From Aneurinibacillus thermoaerophilus (GTDB lineage: Bacteria > Bacillota > Bacilli > Aneurinibacillales > Aneurinibacillaceae), in assembly GCF_900099925.1 (NCBI RefSeq), contig NZ_FNDE01000007.1, forward strand, positions 53,915-117,914: a stretch of DNA of 64,000 nucleotides. Direction: 5' to 3'. Positions 1 to 8,439 of this stretch are shown here, in pieces; the stretch's first letter is position 1; each line of letters starts with the position of its first letter. Made by a program: the position numbers and the translations under genes. The notes beneath the pieces were generated by a model. That model did not search any database. It was not told the origin of the DNA and saw only the letters and a program-made list of their open reading frames with translations.

Positions 1-2
1 GC

Positions 3-65
3 GAATTGCGCAAGGAATTGGAGAAGCCGATTTGGAAAGATATTATTAAGAAAAGTGGCAAGTGA
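3..65 (+). CDS. C-terminal end of an unidentified protein (partial)
   Basis: An open frame entering from the left edge ends at TGA 63-65 and encodes about 20 charged residues ending KKSGK. It is followed directly by a hairpin terminator, which supports it being the real 3' end of a plus-strand gene. There is too little sequence to name the product. Confidence 0.5.
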   Translation, partial: ELRKELEKPIWKDIIKKSGK

Positions 66-68
66 AAA

Positions 69-94
69 AGCACCGGAACATCCGGTGCTTTTAT
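69..94. terminator. Bidirectional intrinsic terminator
   Basis: AGCACCGG and CCGGTGCT form a perfect 8-bp stem around a 5-nt loop, with T-rich sequence on the right and A-rich sequence on the left. It can end the partial gene on the plus strand and the DUF378 gene on the minus strand. Confidence 0.75.
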
Positions 95-125
95 TGTGCG
101 TTCCAAAGCAGGCAACGCAAGCGCG

Positions 126-323
126 TTATGACGCCGGGCGGCGTTCGCGGAACAGCAGGCTAATGCAGTACAGCCCTGCCAAACCAATGAGAGAATACAC
201 AATACGGCTTACAACAGAACCTTCACCGTTAAACAAACCTGCTACCAAGTCCCATTGGAATAGACCTACAAGCAGCCAGTTGAGAGCTCCGATGATAACA
301 AGAATAAGGGCCAAACGATCCAT
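126..323 (-). CDS. DUF378 family small membrane protein
   Basis: This 65-residue protein has two hydrophobic segments (about residues 5-28 and 38-57) joined by a short polar loop. The opening MDRLALILVIIGALNWLLVG matches the DUF378 family of small inner-membrane proteins common in Bacillota. The start has an AGGAGATGA-type ribosome binding site just upstream (complement of 325-333). The biochemical role of the family is not known. It stands alone between a shared terminator and the SDR gene, which is transcribed in the same direction. Confidence 0.8.
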   Translation of the reverse strand: MDRLALILVIIGALNWLLVGLFQWDLVAGLFNGEGSVVSRIVYSLIGLAGLYCISLLFRERRPAS

Positions 324-414
324 GATGCATTCATCTCCTTTCTAAGCCTGTACTTTCAGTATGTCCATTTTTTTCGTCGATAATCAGAAAGGAGAACATA
401 TCCATAAGACATTC

Positions 415-1203
415 TTATTTTTTGTTTAAGCGCGGAGCGATGACGCGATCGAAAAAGCGCGGAAACAGGTGAAAAAGAATAACGCCGATGCGCATATAAC
501 GCGGGATTATCGCTTCTGCTTTGCGGTTATGTATGGTGCGTAGAACGCTTTTTGCCACAGTTTCCGGGGGTAGCATAAACGCTTCTACACTGCGCCGGTA
601 TTCTCCGCTTTGGTCGGCGCGTTCAAAAAACGGGGTTTGCACCGGACCGGGGTTGACTAGCGAAATCGAAACACCGCTCCCCTTCAGCTCTTGGCGTAGG
701 CTTTCCGTAAAGCCAACGACGGCGAATTTACTGGCAGTGTAGCCGCTTGACTTCGGCGTGGCTAATTTTCCGGCTACGGAAGCTACATTAATAATATGTC
801 CCGATTTTTGTCCGAGCATATGGGGAAGCACCGCTTTTGTGCAGCGCACTGTTCCCAGATAATTCACGTCCATCATGTTTGCTATGTCTTCGAGCTTTGC
901 CTCCGAAAATGGAGCAAAAATGCCGAAGCCTGCGTTGTTGACCCAGATGTCAATCTTTCCGTATCTGCATATGATTTTCTGAACAATATCGACAATCTGC
1001 CTATCCTTAGTTACATCAAGCCTATAATAGCCGACATCGGGCGCGCTATGCTGAAGGTTGTCTGCCAGGGCGCGCAACGTATCTACGGAGCGGGCCAGCA
1101 GCACGGGCGTCATTCCGGATTCAGCGGCCAGGATGGCGGTTGCTTTTCCGATGCCGCTGGAAGCTCCGGTAATGACGATTACTTTTTTGTTTTTTGTCGT
1201 CAT
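415..1203 (-). CDS. Short-chain dehydrogenase/reductase (YqjQ-like)
   Basis: This 262-residue classical SDR has the N-terminal cofactor motif TGASSGIG (about residues 12-19), the NNAG motif (about 89-92), and the catalytic Ser and Tyr-x-x-x-Lys within SGYTASKFA (about 153-161). The C-terminal tail is basic and hydrophobic (RIGVILFHLFPRFFDR), typical of the membrane-associated YqjQ-like/DHRS subfamily rather than FabG. A strong AGGAGG lies 11 nt upstream of the ATG at 1203. It is divergent from the next SDR, with about 160 bp between them. The substrate cannot be read from sequence. Confidence 0.85.
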   Translation of the reverse strand: MTTKNKKVIVITGASSGIGKATAILAAESGMTPVLLARSVDTLRALADNLQHSAPDVGYYRLDVTKDRQIVDIVQKIICRYGKIDIWVNNAGFGIFAPFSEAKLEDIANMMDVNYLGTVRCTKAVLPHMLGQKSGHIINVASVAGKLATPKSSGYTASKFAVVGFTESLRQELKGSGVSISLVNPGPVQTPFFERADQSGEYRRSVEAFMLPPETVAKSVLRTIHNRKAEAIIPRYMRIGVILFHLFPRFFDRVIAPRLNKK

Positions 1204-1363
1204 TTTTCACATTACCTCCTGTTCATAGTTTTGACGGTAAAGTGCTAATTCCTGCTTGTCAGCTAAGTGAAAAAAGTCAGTACTGGAAATTTGACAATAT
1301 GTGTCACATTTCGTTTATGGACGAATAGACTATAGAAGACTACCTTTGCGGGGAGGGCTTTTC

Positions 1364-2104
1364 ATGGAATTTGCGAAGCAATCGGTGGTTATCACCGGGG
1401 GAGCTGGCGGTCTGGGCAAGAAAGCGGCACAGCTGTTCGGTGAGCAGGGAGCGTACGTTATTATCGCAGATATTAATAGCGAACAAGGTGAACAAGTCGC
1501 CGCGGAGTTGGGGAAAACGGGCGTGAATATTGACTTTGTTCAGGTGAACGTCGCCGATGAGACATCAGTGCAAGCATTGATGGAAGCGGTTAAACAAAAA
1601 GCGGGCAGGCTCGATATTCTTATCAATAACGCGGGAATTACACAGGACAGCATGTTGCATACATTGACAAAAGAAAAATGGGAGCAAGTCATTGCCATTA
1701 ACTTGACTGGAGTATATTTATGCACAAAAGCAGCGGTGCCGCTTATGCTTGAGAACGGCTACGGGCGCATTATTAATACTTCATCCGTGGTTGGCCTATA
1801 TGGTAATATTGGGCAGACGAATTACGCGGCAACAAAAGCGGGTATCATCGGGTTAACCAAGACATGGGCGAAGGAGTTAGGCGGAAAAGGCATTACGGTA
1901 AATGCAGTAGCGCCTGGATTTATTAGAACGCCAATGACAGAAGCTGTGCCTGGGAAAATCTTAGAAATGATGCGGGCGAAAGTACCGGTGCAGCGCCTGG
2001 GCGAACCGGAAGATATCGCGCGTGCCTATATGTTTCTAGCGTCGCCTCACTCTTCCTATATTAACGGAGCTGTGCTTTCTGTGGACGGAGGAGTTGTTCT
2101 ATAA
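1364..2104 (+). CDS. FabG-like SDR (3-oxoacyl-ACP or acetoacetyl-CoA reductase type)
   Basis: A 246-residue SDR. The motifs TGGAGGLGKK (nucleotide binding), NNAG, SSVVG and YAATKAG (catalytic Tyr and Lys) are in standard positions, and it ends SVDGG, typical of FabG/PhaB-type reductases. The frame is open from 1301, but GGGGAGGG six bases before ATG 1364 sets the start. It is a paralogue of PhaB at 9590-10333, so it could supply fatty-acid synthesis or (R)-3-hydroxyacyl-CoA, but nothing adjacent decides between them. No neighbouring fab genes are present. Confidence 0.85.
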   Translation: MEFAKQSVVITGGAGGLGKKAAQLFGEQGAYVIIADINSEQGEQVAAELGKTGVNIDFVQVNVADETSVQALMEAVKQKAGRLDILINNAGITQDSMLHTLTKEKWEQVIAINLTGVYLCTKAAVPLMLENGYGRIINTSSVVGLYGNIGQTNYAATKAGIIGLTKTWAKELGGKGITVNAVAPGFIRTPMTEAVPGKILEMMRAKVPVQRLGEPEDIARAYMFLASPHSSYINGAVLSVDGGVVL

Positions 2105-2178
2105 TTTTCTCTTTTCAAAATCTCCTCCATCTTCTACTATGTATATATTATTACAAAGTTAGATGGAGGGGAATTTAT

Positions 2179-3387
2179 ATGAACAGCAAATTGGCAAAAG
2201 GGTACGGCGCGAAGCAAGAAATGATTAACAAATTTGTGGATAAGCATGCGGCATGGACAGTAGAAGTGCGGCGCTACCTCCATCAATATCCGGAATTGTC
2301 GCATCAAGAATCAAAAACGGCGCGGTACATTCGCGAACAGCTTGAAAGCATGGGGTTAGCCGTGCGGTCTTATACAGGCAAAGATGTCGTCACCTACATA
2401 GAGGGAACAGCGCCTGGCAAAACGGTAGCATTGCGTGCTGATATTGATGCGCTCCCGATTCAGGAAGAGACGGGACTTCCATATGCATCGAAAAATCCGG
2501 GCATTATGCATGCGTGCGGGCATGACGGTCATACCGCGATTTTATTGGGAGCGGCGCGCGCATTAACGGAAGCGAAGCTATTGTTTGCTGGCCGGATTAA
2601 ACTTATTTTTCAGCATGCTGAAGAAGTGGTACCTGGCGGAGCATCCGAATTGGTGGAAGCCGGCGTTTTGGAAGATGTAGATGCTATTTTTGGTTTGCAT
2701 TTGTGGCAAAATTTAGAGGTTGGTCTTTTAGGTACCTGCTCTGGCCCGATCATGGCTGGTTCCGATTCCTTTACGATAAAAATTCAGGGGAAAGGCGGAC
2801 ATGGTTCGATGCCGCATCTGACGGTTGATCCGATTGTCATTGCGGCTCATCTTGTCACACAGATACAGACGGTAGTGAGCCGTTCTCTTGATCCATTATA
2901 TCCAGCGGTCGTGAGTGTAGGGCAGATTCATGCCGGCGACACGTACAACATAATTCCGGACACTGCGCAACTGCAAGGAACGGTACGCTATTTCCACCCG
3001 GATGTACAGAAAGAAATTCCAGCGATCTTAGAGCGCTTGGCGAACGGCGTGTGTGCGTCATTTGGCGCGACGGCAACGTTTGAATATGTGGAAGGTGATC
3101 CTTCTGTTGTTAATGACTCGCGAATGAATAATATCGTAGAACAGGTGGGATGTACAGTGCTGGGGAAAGAAAATGTGCGACCAGCTGTTCCGAGCATGGC
3201 AGGAGAAGACTTCTCTTATTATCTGCGGCAGGTGCCTGGCGCGTATTTTTTCCTGGGTATCCAAGGAGACGAGGCGGCGTATGGCCACCATCACCCTCGC
3301 TTTACTATTGATGAGCGGATGCTTTCTGTCGGAAGCAAACTTTTGGCAGGTATCGCTCTTATGTATTTAGACCAGCAAGCGAAGTAG
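2179..3387 (+). CDS. M20 family amidohydrolase (N-acyl-amino-acid hydrolase/carboxypeptidase)
   Basis: A 402-residue member of the M20D/hippurate hydrolase (HipO, AmaA, YxeP-like) family. Visible metal-site elements are HACGHDGHTA (about residues 112-121), HAEE (about 150), and a late H in GHHHPRF (about 371). The dimerisation insert contains GKGGHGSMPH. Such enzymes are cytosolic di-metal hydrolases releasing amino acids from N-acyl conjugates. ATGGAGGGG lies upstream of ATG 2179. It is monocistronic here, with about 130 bp before the DUF1540 gene. Confidence 0.88.
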   Translation: MNSKLAKGYGAKQEMINKFVDKHAAWTVEVRRYLHQYPELSHQESKTARYIREQLESMGLAVRSYTGKDVVTYIEGTAPGKTVALRADIDALPIQEETGLPYASKNPGIMHACGHDGHTAILLGAARALTEAKLLFAGRIKLIFQHAEEVVPGGASELVEAGVLEDVDAIFGLHLWQNLEVGLLGTCSGPIMAGSDSFTIKIQGKGGHGSMPHLTVDPIVIAAHLVTQIQTVVSRSLDPLYPAVVSVGQIHAGDTYNIIPDTAQLQGTVRYFHPDVQKEIPAILERLANGVCASFGATATFEYVEGDPSVVNDSRMNNIVEQVGCTVLGKENVRPAVPSMAGEDFSYYLRQVPGAYFFLGIQGDEAAYGHHHPRFTIDERMLSVGSKLLAGIALMYLDQQAK

Positions 3388-3514
3388 GCGCAGATAAGTT
3401 GGAAGAAACATGAACGCATGCGTGGAAGCGGAAGGGCACACCCTATGTAATAGGGAAGGGCTGTTCGCTTTCACGCGCCGGCTCTCCCTTGATTTAGCAA
3501 AAGGGGGGGTTTTT

Positions 3515-3733
3515 ATGCCACAAGGTGTAAAATGCAGCGTTTCAAACTGTACGTACTGGGGACAGGGAAATAATTGTGTGGCTGAAGCCATTATGGTTGA
3601 TATTGACCGTCACGCAGATACGAATTATAAGGAAGAAATTGGGGAAATTGGGATTTCTTCAGATCGACAAGAAGTAGCCCAATATTCCAGCGAGACGTGC
3701 TGTCATACGTTTAAGCCGAAACAAAAAGCATAA
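3515..3733 (+). CDS. DUF1540 domain small protein
   Basis: This 72-residue protein has cysteines near the start (VKCSVSNCTYW), one in the middle (NNCVAEA) and a C-terminal CC (SETCCHTF), the spacing of the DUF1540 family, probably a small metal-binding fold. The open frame runs back to 3410, but the G-run ribosome binding site at 3503-3509 sets ATG 3515. The family is common in endospore formers; its function is unknown. Confidence 0.8.
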   Translation: MPQGVKCSVSNCTYWGQGNNCVAEAIMVDIDRHADTNYKEEIGEIGISSDRQEVAQYSSETCCHTFKPKQKA

Positions 3734-3759
3734 TAAGCCCGAATATTCCAGCGAAAGAG

Positions 3760-4119
3760 ATGAGAATGGGCATGAAAAGAACAAAACGCCGTGATAACAT
3801 CATTTTGTTCCCGTTTCGGGAAGAAGTAGCCAGTGAATTTCATGTGCCGGCTCCGTCGCGCCGCATAATTAAACGGCGGAGAAGTCGGCAAGGAGATTTG
3901 GAAGCGGGCGAACGGAAGAAAGCAGGTGGAACAGGACTGGGCGTTCTGGGACTTATTATGAGTCTGCTTGCTTTTTTTATGATGCCAGTTGCGCTTGGGA
4001 TATCCGGTTTTATCGTCGGATACATTGCCGCAATGCGTGGTTCTGGAATTGGAAGATGGGCGATGGGACTCGCTGTTGTTGCTGTCGTTTTGCCTTTGTT
4101 TTTGCGTGTATTTTACTAA
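3760..4119 (+). CDS. Small membrane protein with basic N-terminus (DUF4190-like)
   Basis: A protein of up to 119 residues. The first 60 residues are strongly basic (RRIIKRRRSRQG), followed by two glycine-rich hydrophobic segments (about 64-92 and 96-118) resembling the DUF4190 type of integral membrane protein. The start is uncertain: in-frame ATGs at 3760, 3766 and 3772 all lack an ideal Shine-Dalgarno. A terminator follows at once. Function unknown. Confidence 0.6.
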   Translation: MRMGMKRTKRRDNIILFPFREEVASEFHVPAPSRRIIKRRRSRQGDLEAGERKKAGGTGLGVLGLIMSLLAFFMMPVALGISGFIVGYIAAMRGSGIGRWAMGLAVVAVVLPLFLRVFY

Positions 4120-4134
4120 TGTATTGATCAGATC

Positions 4135-4160
4135 AGCCGGATTCTTAATCCGGCTTTTTG
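4135..4160 (+). terminator. Intrinsic terminator
   Basis: AGCCGGATT pairs perfectly with AATCCGGCT across a 3-nt loop and is followed by TTTTG. It ends the DUF1540/membrane protein unit. Confidence 0.8.
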
Positions 4161-4351
4161 TCGCTTAAGAAATACGGCCGTTGCCTACCCGATGCCTACC
4201 ATAAGGAAAAGAGGAAGTAAAGAATACGTCTCTTCCTTCTCCGCGCCTTTTGACTTTCCAATTATTATAATATTGAAACTTTATGCGTTTTCCTGCGTAT
4301 GGACATAATAAGAAAAATTTCTTGACTTAACCGTAAGGAGGCAATCAATCA

Positions 4352-5458
4352 TTGGCGGAGACAAAAAAGAAAAGGCGCGGATGGGGTGCGCTGGGGGGAC
4401 TGATTGGATTTCTTGCGCTCTTAGGCAGCAAACTGAAATTTTTGCTTCCCTTATTAAAAATGGGCAAGTTCGGAACAACCATCTGGACAATGGCGCTGTC
4501 AGTCGGGGCTTATATGCTGATTTACCCGTGGACATTTGCGATCGGGCTTGTTATTATGCTGTTTATTCATGAAATGGGACATGTATGGGCGGCCAAACGC
4601 AAAAAACTACCCGTTTCCGTCCCTGCTTTTATTCCGTTTTTGGGGGCGTTGATTACGATGAAAAAGCAGCCAAAAGACGCGGAAACGGAAGCGTACGTGG
4701 CACTTGGTGGTCCGCTTCTGGGTACGATTGGTGCGGCAGCTGCGTTGTTTCTGGGGATTGTTACCGGTTATCCGGTGCTTTATGCTATTGCAATGATCGG
4801 TTTTTTTCTTAACTTAATTAATCTGCTTCCGATTCATCCGCTCGATGGAGGGAGAATTGTAACCGCGATTTCCCGTTGGCTTTGGGCGTTTGGGCTAATT
4901 GGCGGACTTATTATCATTTTGTATTTGAAAGCGATTATTTTCCTATTGTTCTGGGCACTATTCGCTTGGGAGTTGTACGATAAATATATACGTAAGAGGA
5001 AAAAGGAGCGAAACGGCTCCCGGTTGCGGAAAGAGTATGTATTTTTATGGATTCCGGTACAGCAATTTGATGAGAAAGGGTTATTTATTCCGGCAGCCGA
5101 GCATTGCCGTTCTCTGCCATTTACACATGTAGGAGATATGGCGGCAAAGCGGGATATGCTGAAGATTGACTATCCGGGAATTGAAGAAACGAAAACGTTT
5201 GAATATACGTCCGGGCTGGTGCATAATGCGCAGCTTGTGAAAACAGAAATCGCAAATGACCAGGTGAAGATGACAGTTGAGCTTACGGTGGAACCTTATA
5301 AAGAGGAGCAGGGCTTGATTCGGGATGACAAATATTATGAAGTGTCGCCGCGCACTCGCTGGATATACGGTCTCGCTTACTTTGGGCTGGCGATTGTGCT
5401 CGGTCTTTTGATGGTGTATACATCGGTAAAGATTCCGCAAATTCCGCTCGCAGGATAA
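4352..5458 (+). CDS. Site-2 protease family (M50) membrane metalloprotease
   Basis: A 368-residue polytopic membrane protein. HEMGH (about residues 73-77) is the zinc-binding HExxH motif inside a membrane helix, and PLDGGR (about 163-168) is the second metal-binding motif of M50 site-2 proteases. The C-terminal third (from about 230) is a soluble extension followed by a last membrane helix (about 340-360). GTAAGGAGG lies 10 nt before a TTG start at 4352. Members cleave transmembrane segments or act in stress or sporulation signalling; the substrate here is unknown. No sigma or anti-sigma gene is adjacent. Confidence 0.85.
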   Translation: MAETKKKRRGWGALGGLIGFLALLGSKLKFLLPLLKMGKFGTTIWTMALSVGAYMLIYPWTFAIGLVIMLFIHEMGHVWAAKRKKLPVSVPAFIPFLGALITMKKQPKDAETEAYVALGGPLLGTIGAAAALFLGIVTGYPVLYAIAMIGFFLNLINLLPIHPLDGGRIVTAISRWLWAFGLIGGLIIILYLKAIIFLLFWALFAWELYDKYIRKRKKERNGSRLRKEYVFLWIPVQQFDEKGLFIPAAEHCRSLPFTHVGDMAAKRDMLKIDYPGIEETKTFEYTSGLVHNAQLVKTEIANDQVKMTVELTVEPYKEEQGLIRDDKYYEVSPRTRWIYGLAYFGLAIVLGLLMVYTSVKIPQIPLAG

Positions 5459-5466
5459 ATGCCAAA

Positions 5467-5508
5467 AAGGGCCGAAACTTTTCCGCTGCATGAGTTTCGG
5501 CCTTTTAT
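5467..5508. terminator. Intrinsic terminator
   Basis: GGCCGAAACT and AGTTTCGGCC make a perfect 10-bp stem with a 13-nt loop, A-rich before and TTTTATTT after. It is positioned between the convergent M50 gene and the 50-residue ORF, so it can serve both. Confidence 0.8.
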
Positions 5509-5515
5509 TTATGCG

Positions 5516-5668
5516 TTAGCCGTTGTATACTTCGGTGAGAAATACATCGGTATCCAAGCGTTCGAATCCTTGAATGGGTTGTTCCTGAAGTGCTTTTAAT
5601 TCACGTTGCAGTCGAGCGATCTCTGCTTCCATTTTTTTTAGTTTTTCTACTTTCACCATTACAGTCAT
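5516..5668 (-). CDS. Small coiled-coil protein, function unknown
   Basis: A 50-residue product. Residues 5-32 form a heptad-rich Leu/Glu/Lys helix (KLKKMEAEIARLQRELKAL), followed by a short acidic tail. AAAGGAGAG lies 6 nt before ATG 5668, so translation is plausible; the longer upstream reading to 5791 lacks such a site and is low-complexity AT-rich. Convergent with the M50 protease gene. I do not recognise the family. Confidence 0.6.
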   Translation of the reverse strand: MTVMVKVEKLKKMEAEIARLQRELKALQEQPIQGFERLDTDVFLTEVYNG

Positions 5669-5819
5669 ATTAATCTCTCCTTTATTTAAATATTCAGAAA
5701 AAATATTGAATTTTTCTGCAATCTTTTGTTGAAAATTATGAAAAAGAAGACTATGAATTTTTAATTTATTGAAAAATATAATAGCAAGCAAGGTTTCATT
5801 TGTAAATAGGTTTTTTAAA

Positions 5820-5833
5820 TGTAATCGTTTGCA
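5820..5833. promoter_or_regulatory. cre-like (CcpA) site upstream of the cysteine desulfurase gene
   Basis: TGTAATCGTTTGCA matches the cre consensus TGWAANCGNTNWCA at all but one position. It lies in the AT-rich 313-bp gap (5669-5981) between the small minus-strand ORF and the cysteine desulfurase gene. The gap otherwise holds a TATGAT -10-like element near 5911 and no other gene. One mismatch sites occur by chance, so this is tentative. Confidence 0.35.
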
Positions 5834-5981
5834 AAAAAGAAAAATAAAGAATGCACAGGGAGAAGGGATAGATTCGTCAATAACTATATTTTCTAAACAA
5901 AAATAAATGTGCTATGATAAAATTCGAGCTTTTTTCTATATGTGCGGGTAATACTATGAGAAAAGGTAAGAAGGGGAAATT

Positions 5982-7136
5982 ATGATCTATTTTGATAATA
6001 GCGCAACAACTCTTCCTCATCCGGACGTTGTAAAAGCGTTTGGCGATGTGGCAAGCCAATTTTTCGGCAATCCGTCTTCGCTCCATCATCTCGGCGGAAA
6101 GTCGGCGCAATTGCTCGATCAAGCGCGCAAAGTCGCTGCGGATTGTCTCGGTGTTCAGCCGGGGGAAATTGTATTTACATCCGGTGGTACTGAGAGCAAT
6201 AATGCCGCGTTGAAAGGTGTAGCGATTCAGCATCGTTCGCGCGGTAAACATATTATTACAAGCAGCATAGAACACGCTTCGGTGTACGAAACATGTAAAC
6301 AGTTAGAGGAATTAGGATATTCAGTAACATATTTGCCGACAGATGATAAAGGGCGTGTGCGGCCGGAGGATGTACAGCGCGCGCTCTCTGATGATACGAT
6401 TCTTGTCTCGGTAATGTATGTGAACAGCGAACTAGGTACGGTGCAACCGATCGAGGAAATCGGTCGAATTTTGTCCGCGTATCCGAAAACATATTTTCAT
6501 GTGGATGCGGTACAGGGGTTTGGTAAGTTGCCGCTTATGCCAGGAAAATGGGGCATTGACCTGTTGTCGCTGTCCGCGCACAAATTTCATGGGGTGCGCG
6601 GTTGCGGTCTTCTGTATGTTCGACGCGGCGTGATGCTGTCTCCGCTTATTATCGGAGGCGGACAGGAAGGAGGACTTCGTTCCGGCACAGAAAATGTACC
6701 AGGTATCGTCGCAATGGCTAAAGCGATGCGCATGCAACATGAGAGGCTCCAGGAAAACCATGAACATATGAAAAAGCTGCGTGCCCGCTTGATCGATGGC
6801 CTTCTGCCGCTTGAGTACTGCAAATTGAATGGCCCAGGCAAGGACGATGCTTATGCGGCACCGCATATTGTGAATGTCTCGTTTCCGGGCATAAAGGCGG
6901 AGGTTGTATTGCACGCACTTGAGAAGGAAGAAATTTATGTATCAACCCGTTCCGCTTGTTCTTCTAAGAACAGTAAACCGTCCCGAGTATTACTTGCGGC
7001 CGGGATTGACGAGGAGCGAGCACGCAGCGCATTGCGCATAAGCTTCTCGCCTGATAATACGGAAGCGGAAGTGGACGTGTTCATACGGGCGATCCAAAAA
7101 ATTGTGCCAAATTTAGCAAAGATAATGAGGGTGTGA
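5982..7136 (+). CDS. Cysteine desulfurase (NifS/IscS family)
   Basis: A 384-residue fold-type I PLP enzyme that makes a cysteine-bound persulfide from L-cysteine. SAHKFHG holds the PLP lysine (K201), SGGTESNN is the phosphate/substrate loop, and STRSACSS carries the catalytic cysteine (about 326). AAGGGG lies 6 nt before ATG 5982. It is followed after 3 bp by thiI, the same pairing as B. subtilis nifZ-thiI, where the desulfurase is dedicated to delivering sulfur to ThiI for tRNA 4-thiouridine. No iscU/sufU neighbour, so general Fe-S assembly is less likely. Confidence 0.92.
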   Translation: MIYFDNSATTLPHPDVVKAFGDVASQFFGNPSSLHHLGGKSAQLLDQARKVAADCLGVQPGEIVFTSGGTESNNAALKGVAIQHRSRGKHIITSSIEHASVYETCKQLEELGYSVTYLPTDDKGRVRPEDVQRALSDDTILVSVMYVNSELGTVQPIEEIGRILSAYPKTYFHVDAVQGFGKLPLMPGKWGIDLLSLSAHKFHGVRGCGLLYVRRGVMLSPLIIGGGQEGGLRSGTENVPGIVAMAKAMRMQHERLQENHEHMKKLRARLIDGLLPLEYCKLNGPGKDDAYAAPHIVNVSFPGIKAEVVLHALEKEEIYVSTRSACSSKNSKPSRVLLAAGIDEERARSALRISFSPDNTEAEVDVFIRAIQKIVPNLAKIMRV

Positions 7137-7139
7137 AGC

Positions 7140-8345
7140 ATGCAGTATGAACATATTTTAATCCGTTATGGCGAGCTAGCGCTCAAAAAGCGTAACCGTG
7201 GCGATTTTGAAGCGCAGCTTGTCCGCAACATTAAAAAAAGCTTACAGGCTCACCCGAACGTACAGGTTGAGCGGGTGTACGGTCGGCTATATCTCGCATT
7301 AAACGGTGAACCGTATGAGCAGGTAGCAGAAAAGTTGAAGAAAGTATTTGGAATTTATTCGTTTAGCCCGACTCGCTTTCTTAAGACGTTCGAACTCGAA
7401 ACGATCCAGCAAGCGGCACTGGAAGTGTTGAGAGACGTAGAACCAGTCCCGCGTACGTTTAAAGTAACGGTGAAGCGGCCAAACAAGCAGTTTCCGTATC
7501 GTTCCCAGGAGATGAACCATTTGGTGGGTAGTTACATCCTGCGCAATACGGAGAATATAAAAGTGGACGTGCACCATCCGGAAGTCGAACTCGTTGTGGA
7601 AATTCGTATCGAGGGGGTGTTTATTTCTTGTCGCACCATCCGCGGTATGGGTGGGCTGCCGACTGGAAGCAGTGGAAAAGCGATGTTGATGCTTTCTGGT
7701 GGTATTGATAGTCCAGTAGCGGGCTGGATGACCATGAAGCGCGGCGTACGCATTGAAGGCGTGCATTTTCACAGCTATCCATTCACTTCGGAACGGGCCA
7801 AGCAAAAGGTGATCGATCTGGCACGAATTTTATCGCAGTACAGCGGCGGAATGAAATTGCATATCGTGCCGTTTACGGAGATTCAAACCCAGATTCGTCA
7901 GCACTGCCCGGAGCATTATATGATTACGATTATGCGCCGCTTTATGATGCGCATTACGGAACGGTTGGCGCAGAAGCACGGAGCGCTGGCGATTGCGACT
8001 GGAGAAAGCCTGGGCCAAGTCGCTTCGCAGACGATGGAGAGTATGTATACGATTAATAGCGCGATCCATACGCCGGTTATTCGTCCGTTGATAGCGATGG
8101 ATAAGGAAGAGATCATGGCAATTTCGAGACGAATTGGAACATATGAAACATCGATTTTGCCCTATGAAGATTGCTGTACGATTTTTGTGCCCAAATCTCC
8201 GGTGACGAAACCAAAACCGGAGCAGGCGGAAAAATTTGAGCGTGCGTTGGATGTGGAACGTCTCATTGAAGAAGCGGTTAACGGGGTAGAAACGATATGG
8301 ATTGAATTTGGAGACGAAAAAGTAGAGCATCAAAATTTCTTCTAG
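7140..8345 (+). CDS. thiI: tRNA 4-thiouridine synthase/sulfurtransferase ThiI
   Basis: A 401-residue protein. The N-terminal ferredoxin-like region and THUMP domain (about 60-165) bind tRNA. The PP-loop SGGIDSPVAG (about 185-194) adenylates U8. The enteric rhodanese extension is absent, as in Bacillus ThiI. CCTIFVPKSPVTKP near 350 is a hallmark of the family. It starts 3 bp after the cysteine desulfurase stop, so the two are co-translated. Its role is s4U in tRNA; a thiazole role is possible. Confidence 0.95.
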   Translation: MQYEHILIRYGELALKKRNRGDFEAQLVRNIKKSLQAHPNVQVERVYGRLYLALNGEPYEQVAEKLKKVFGIYSFSPTRFLKTFELETIQQAALEVLRDVEPVPRTFKVTVKRPNKQFPYRSQEMNHLVGSYILRNTENIKVDVHHPEVELVVEIRIEGVFISCRTIRGMGGLPTGSSGKAMLMLSGGIDSPVAGWMTMKRGVRIEGVHFHSYPFTSERAKQKVIDLARILSQYSGGMKLHIVPFTEIQTQIRQHCPEHYMITIMRRFMMRITERLAQKHGALAIATGESLGQVASQTMESMYTINSAIHTPVIRPLIAMDKEEIMAISRRIGTYETSILPYEDCCTIFVPKSPVTKPKPEQAEKFERALDVERLIEEAVNGVETIWIEFGDEKVEHQNFF

Positions 8346-8394
8346 AATTAGAATAACAGGGAAAATCATCTGAATTTCTTTGTCTCTTATATGC

Positions 8395-8428
8395 AAAAAA
8401 AGAGCAGAAATAACCTGCTCTTTTTTTG
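8395..8428. terminator. Bidirectional intrinsic terminator between thiI and phaC
   Basis: AGAGCAG/CTGCTCT stem with a 7-nt loop, flanked by runs of A and T that work on both strands. The two genes converge on it. Confidence 0.88.
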
Positions 8429-8439
8429 CGTTGCCTTTT

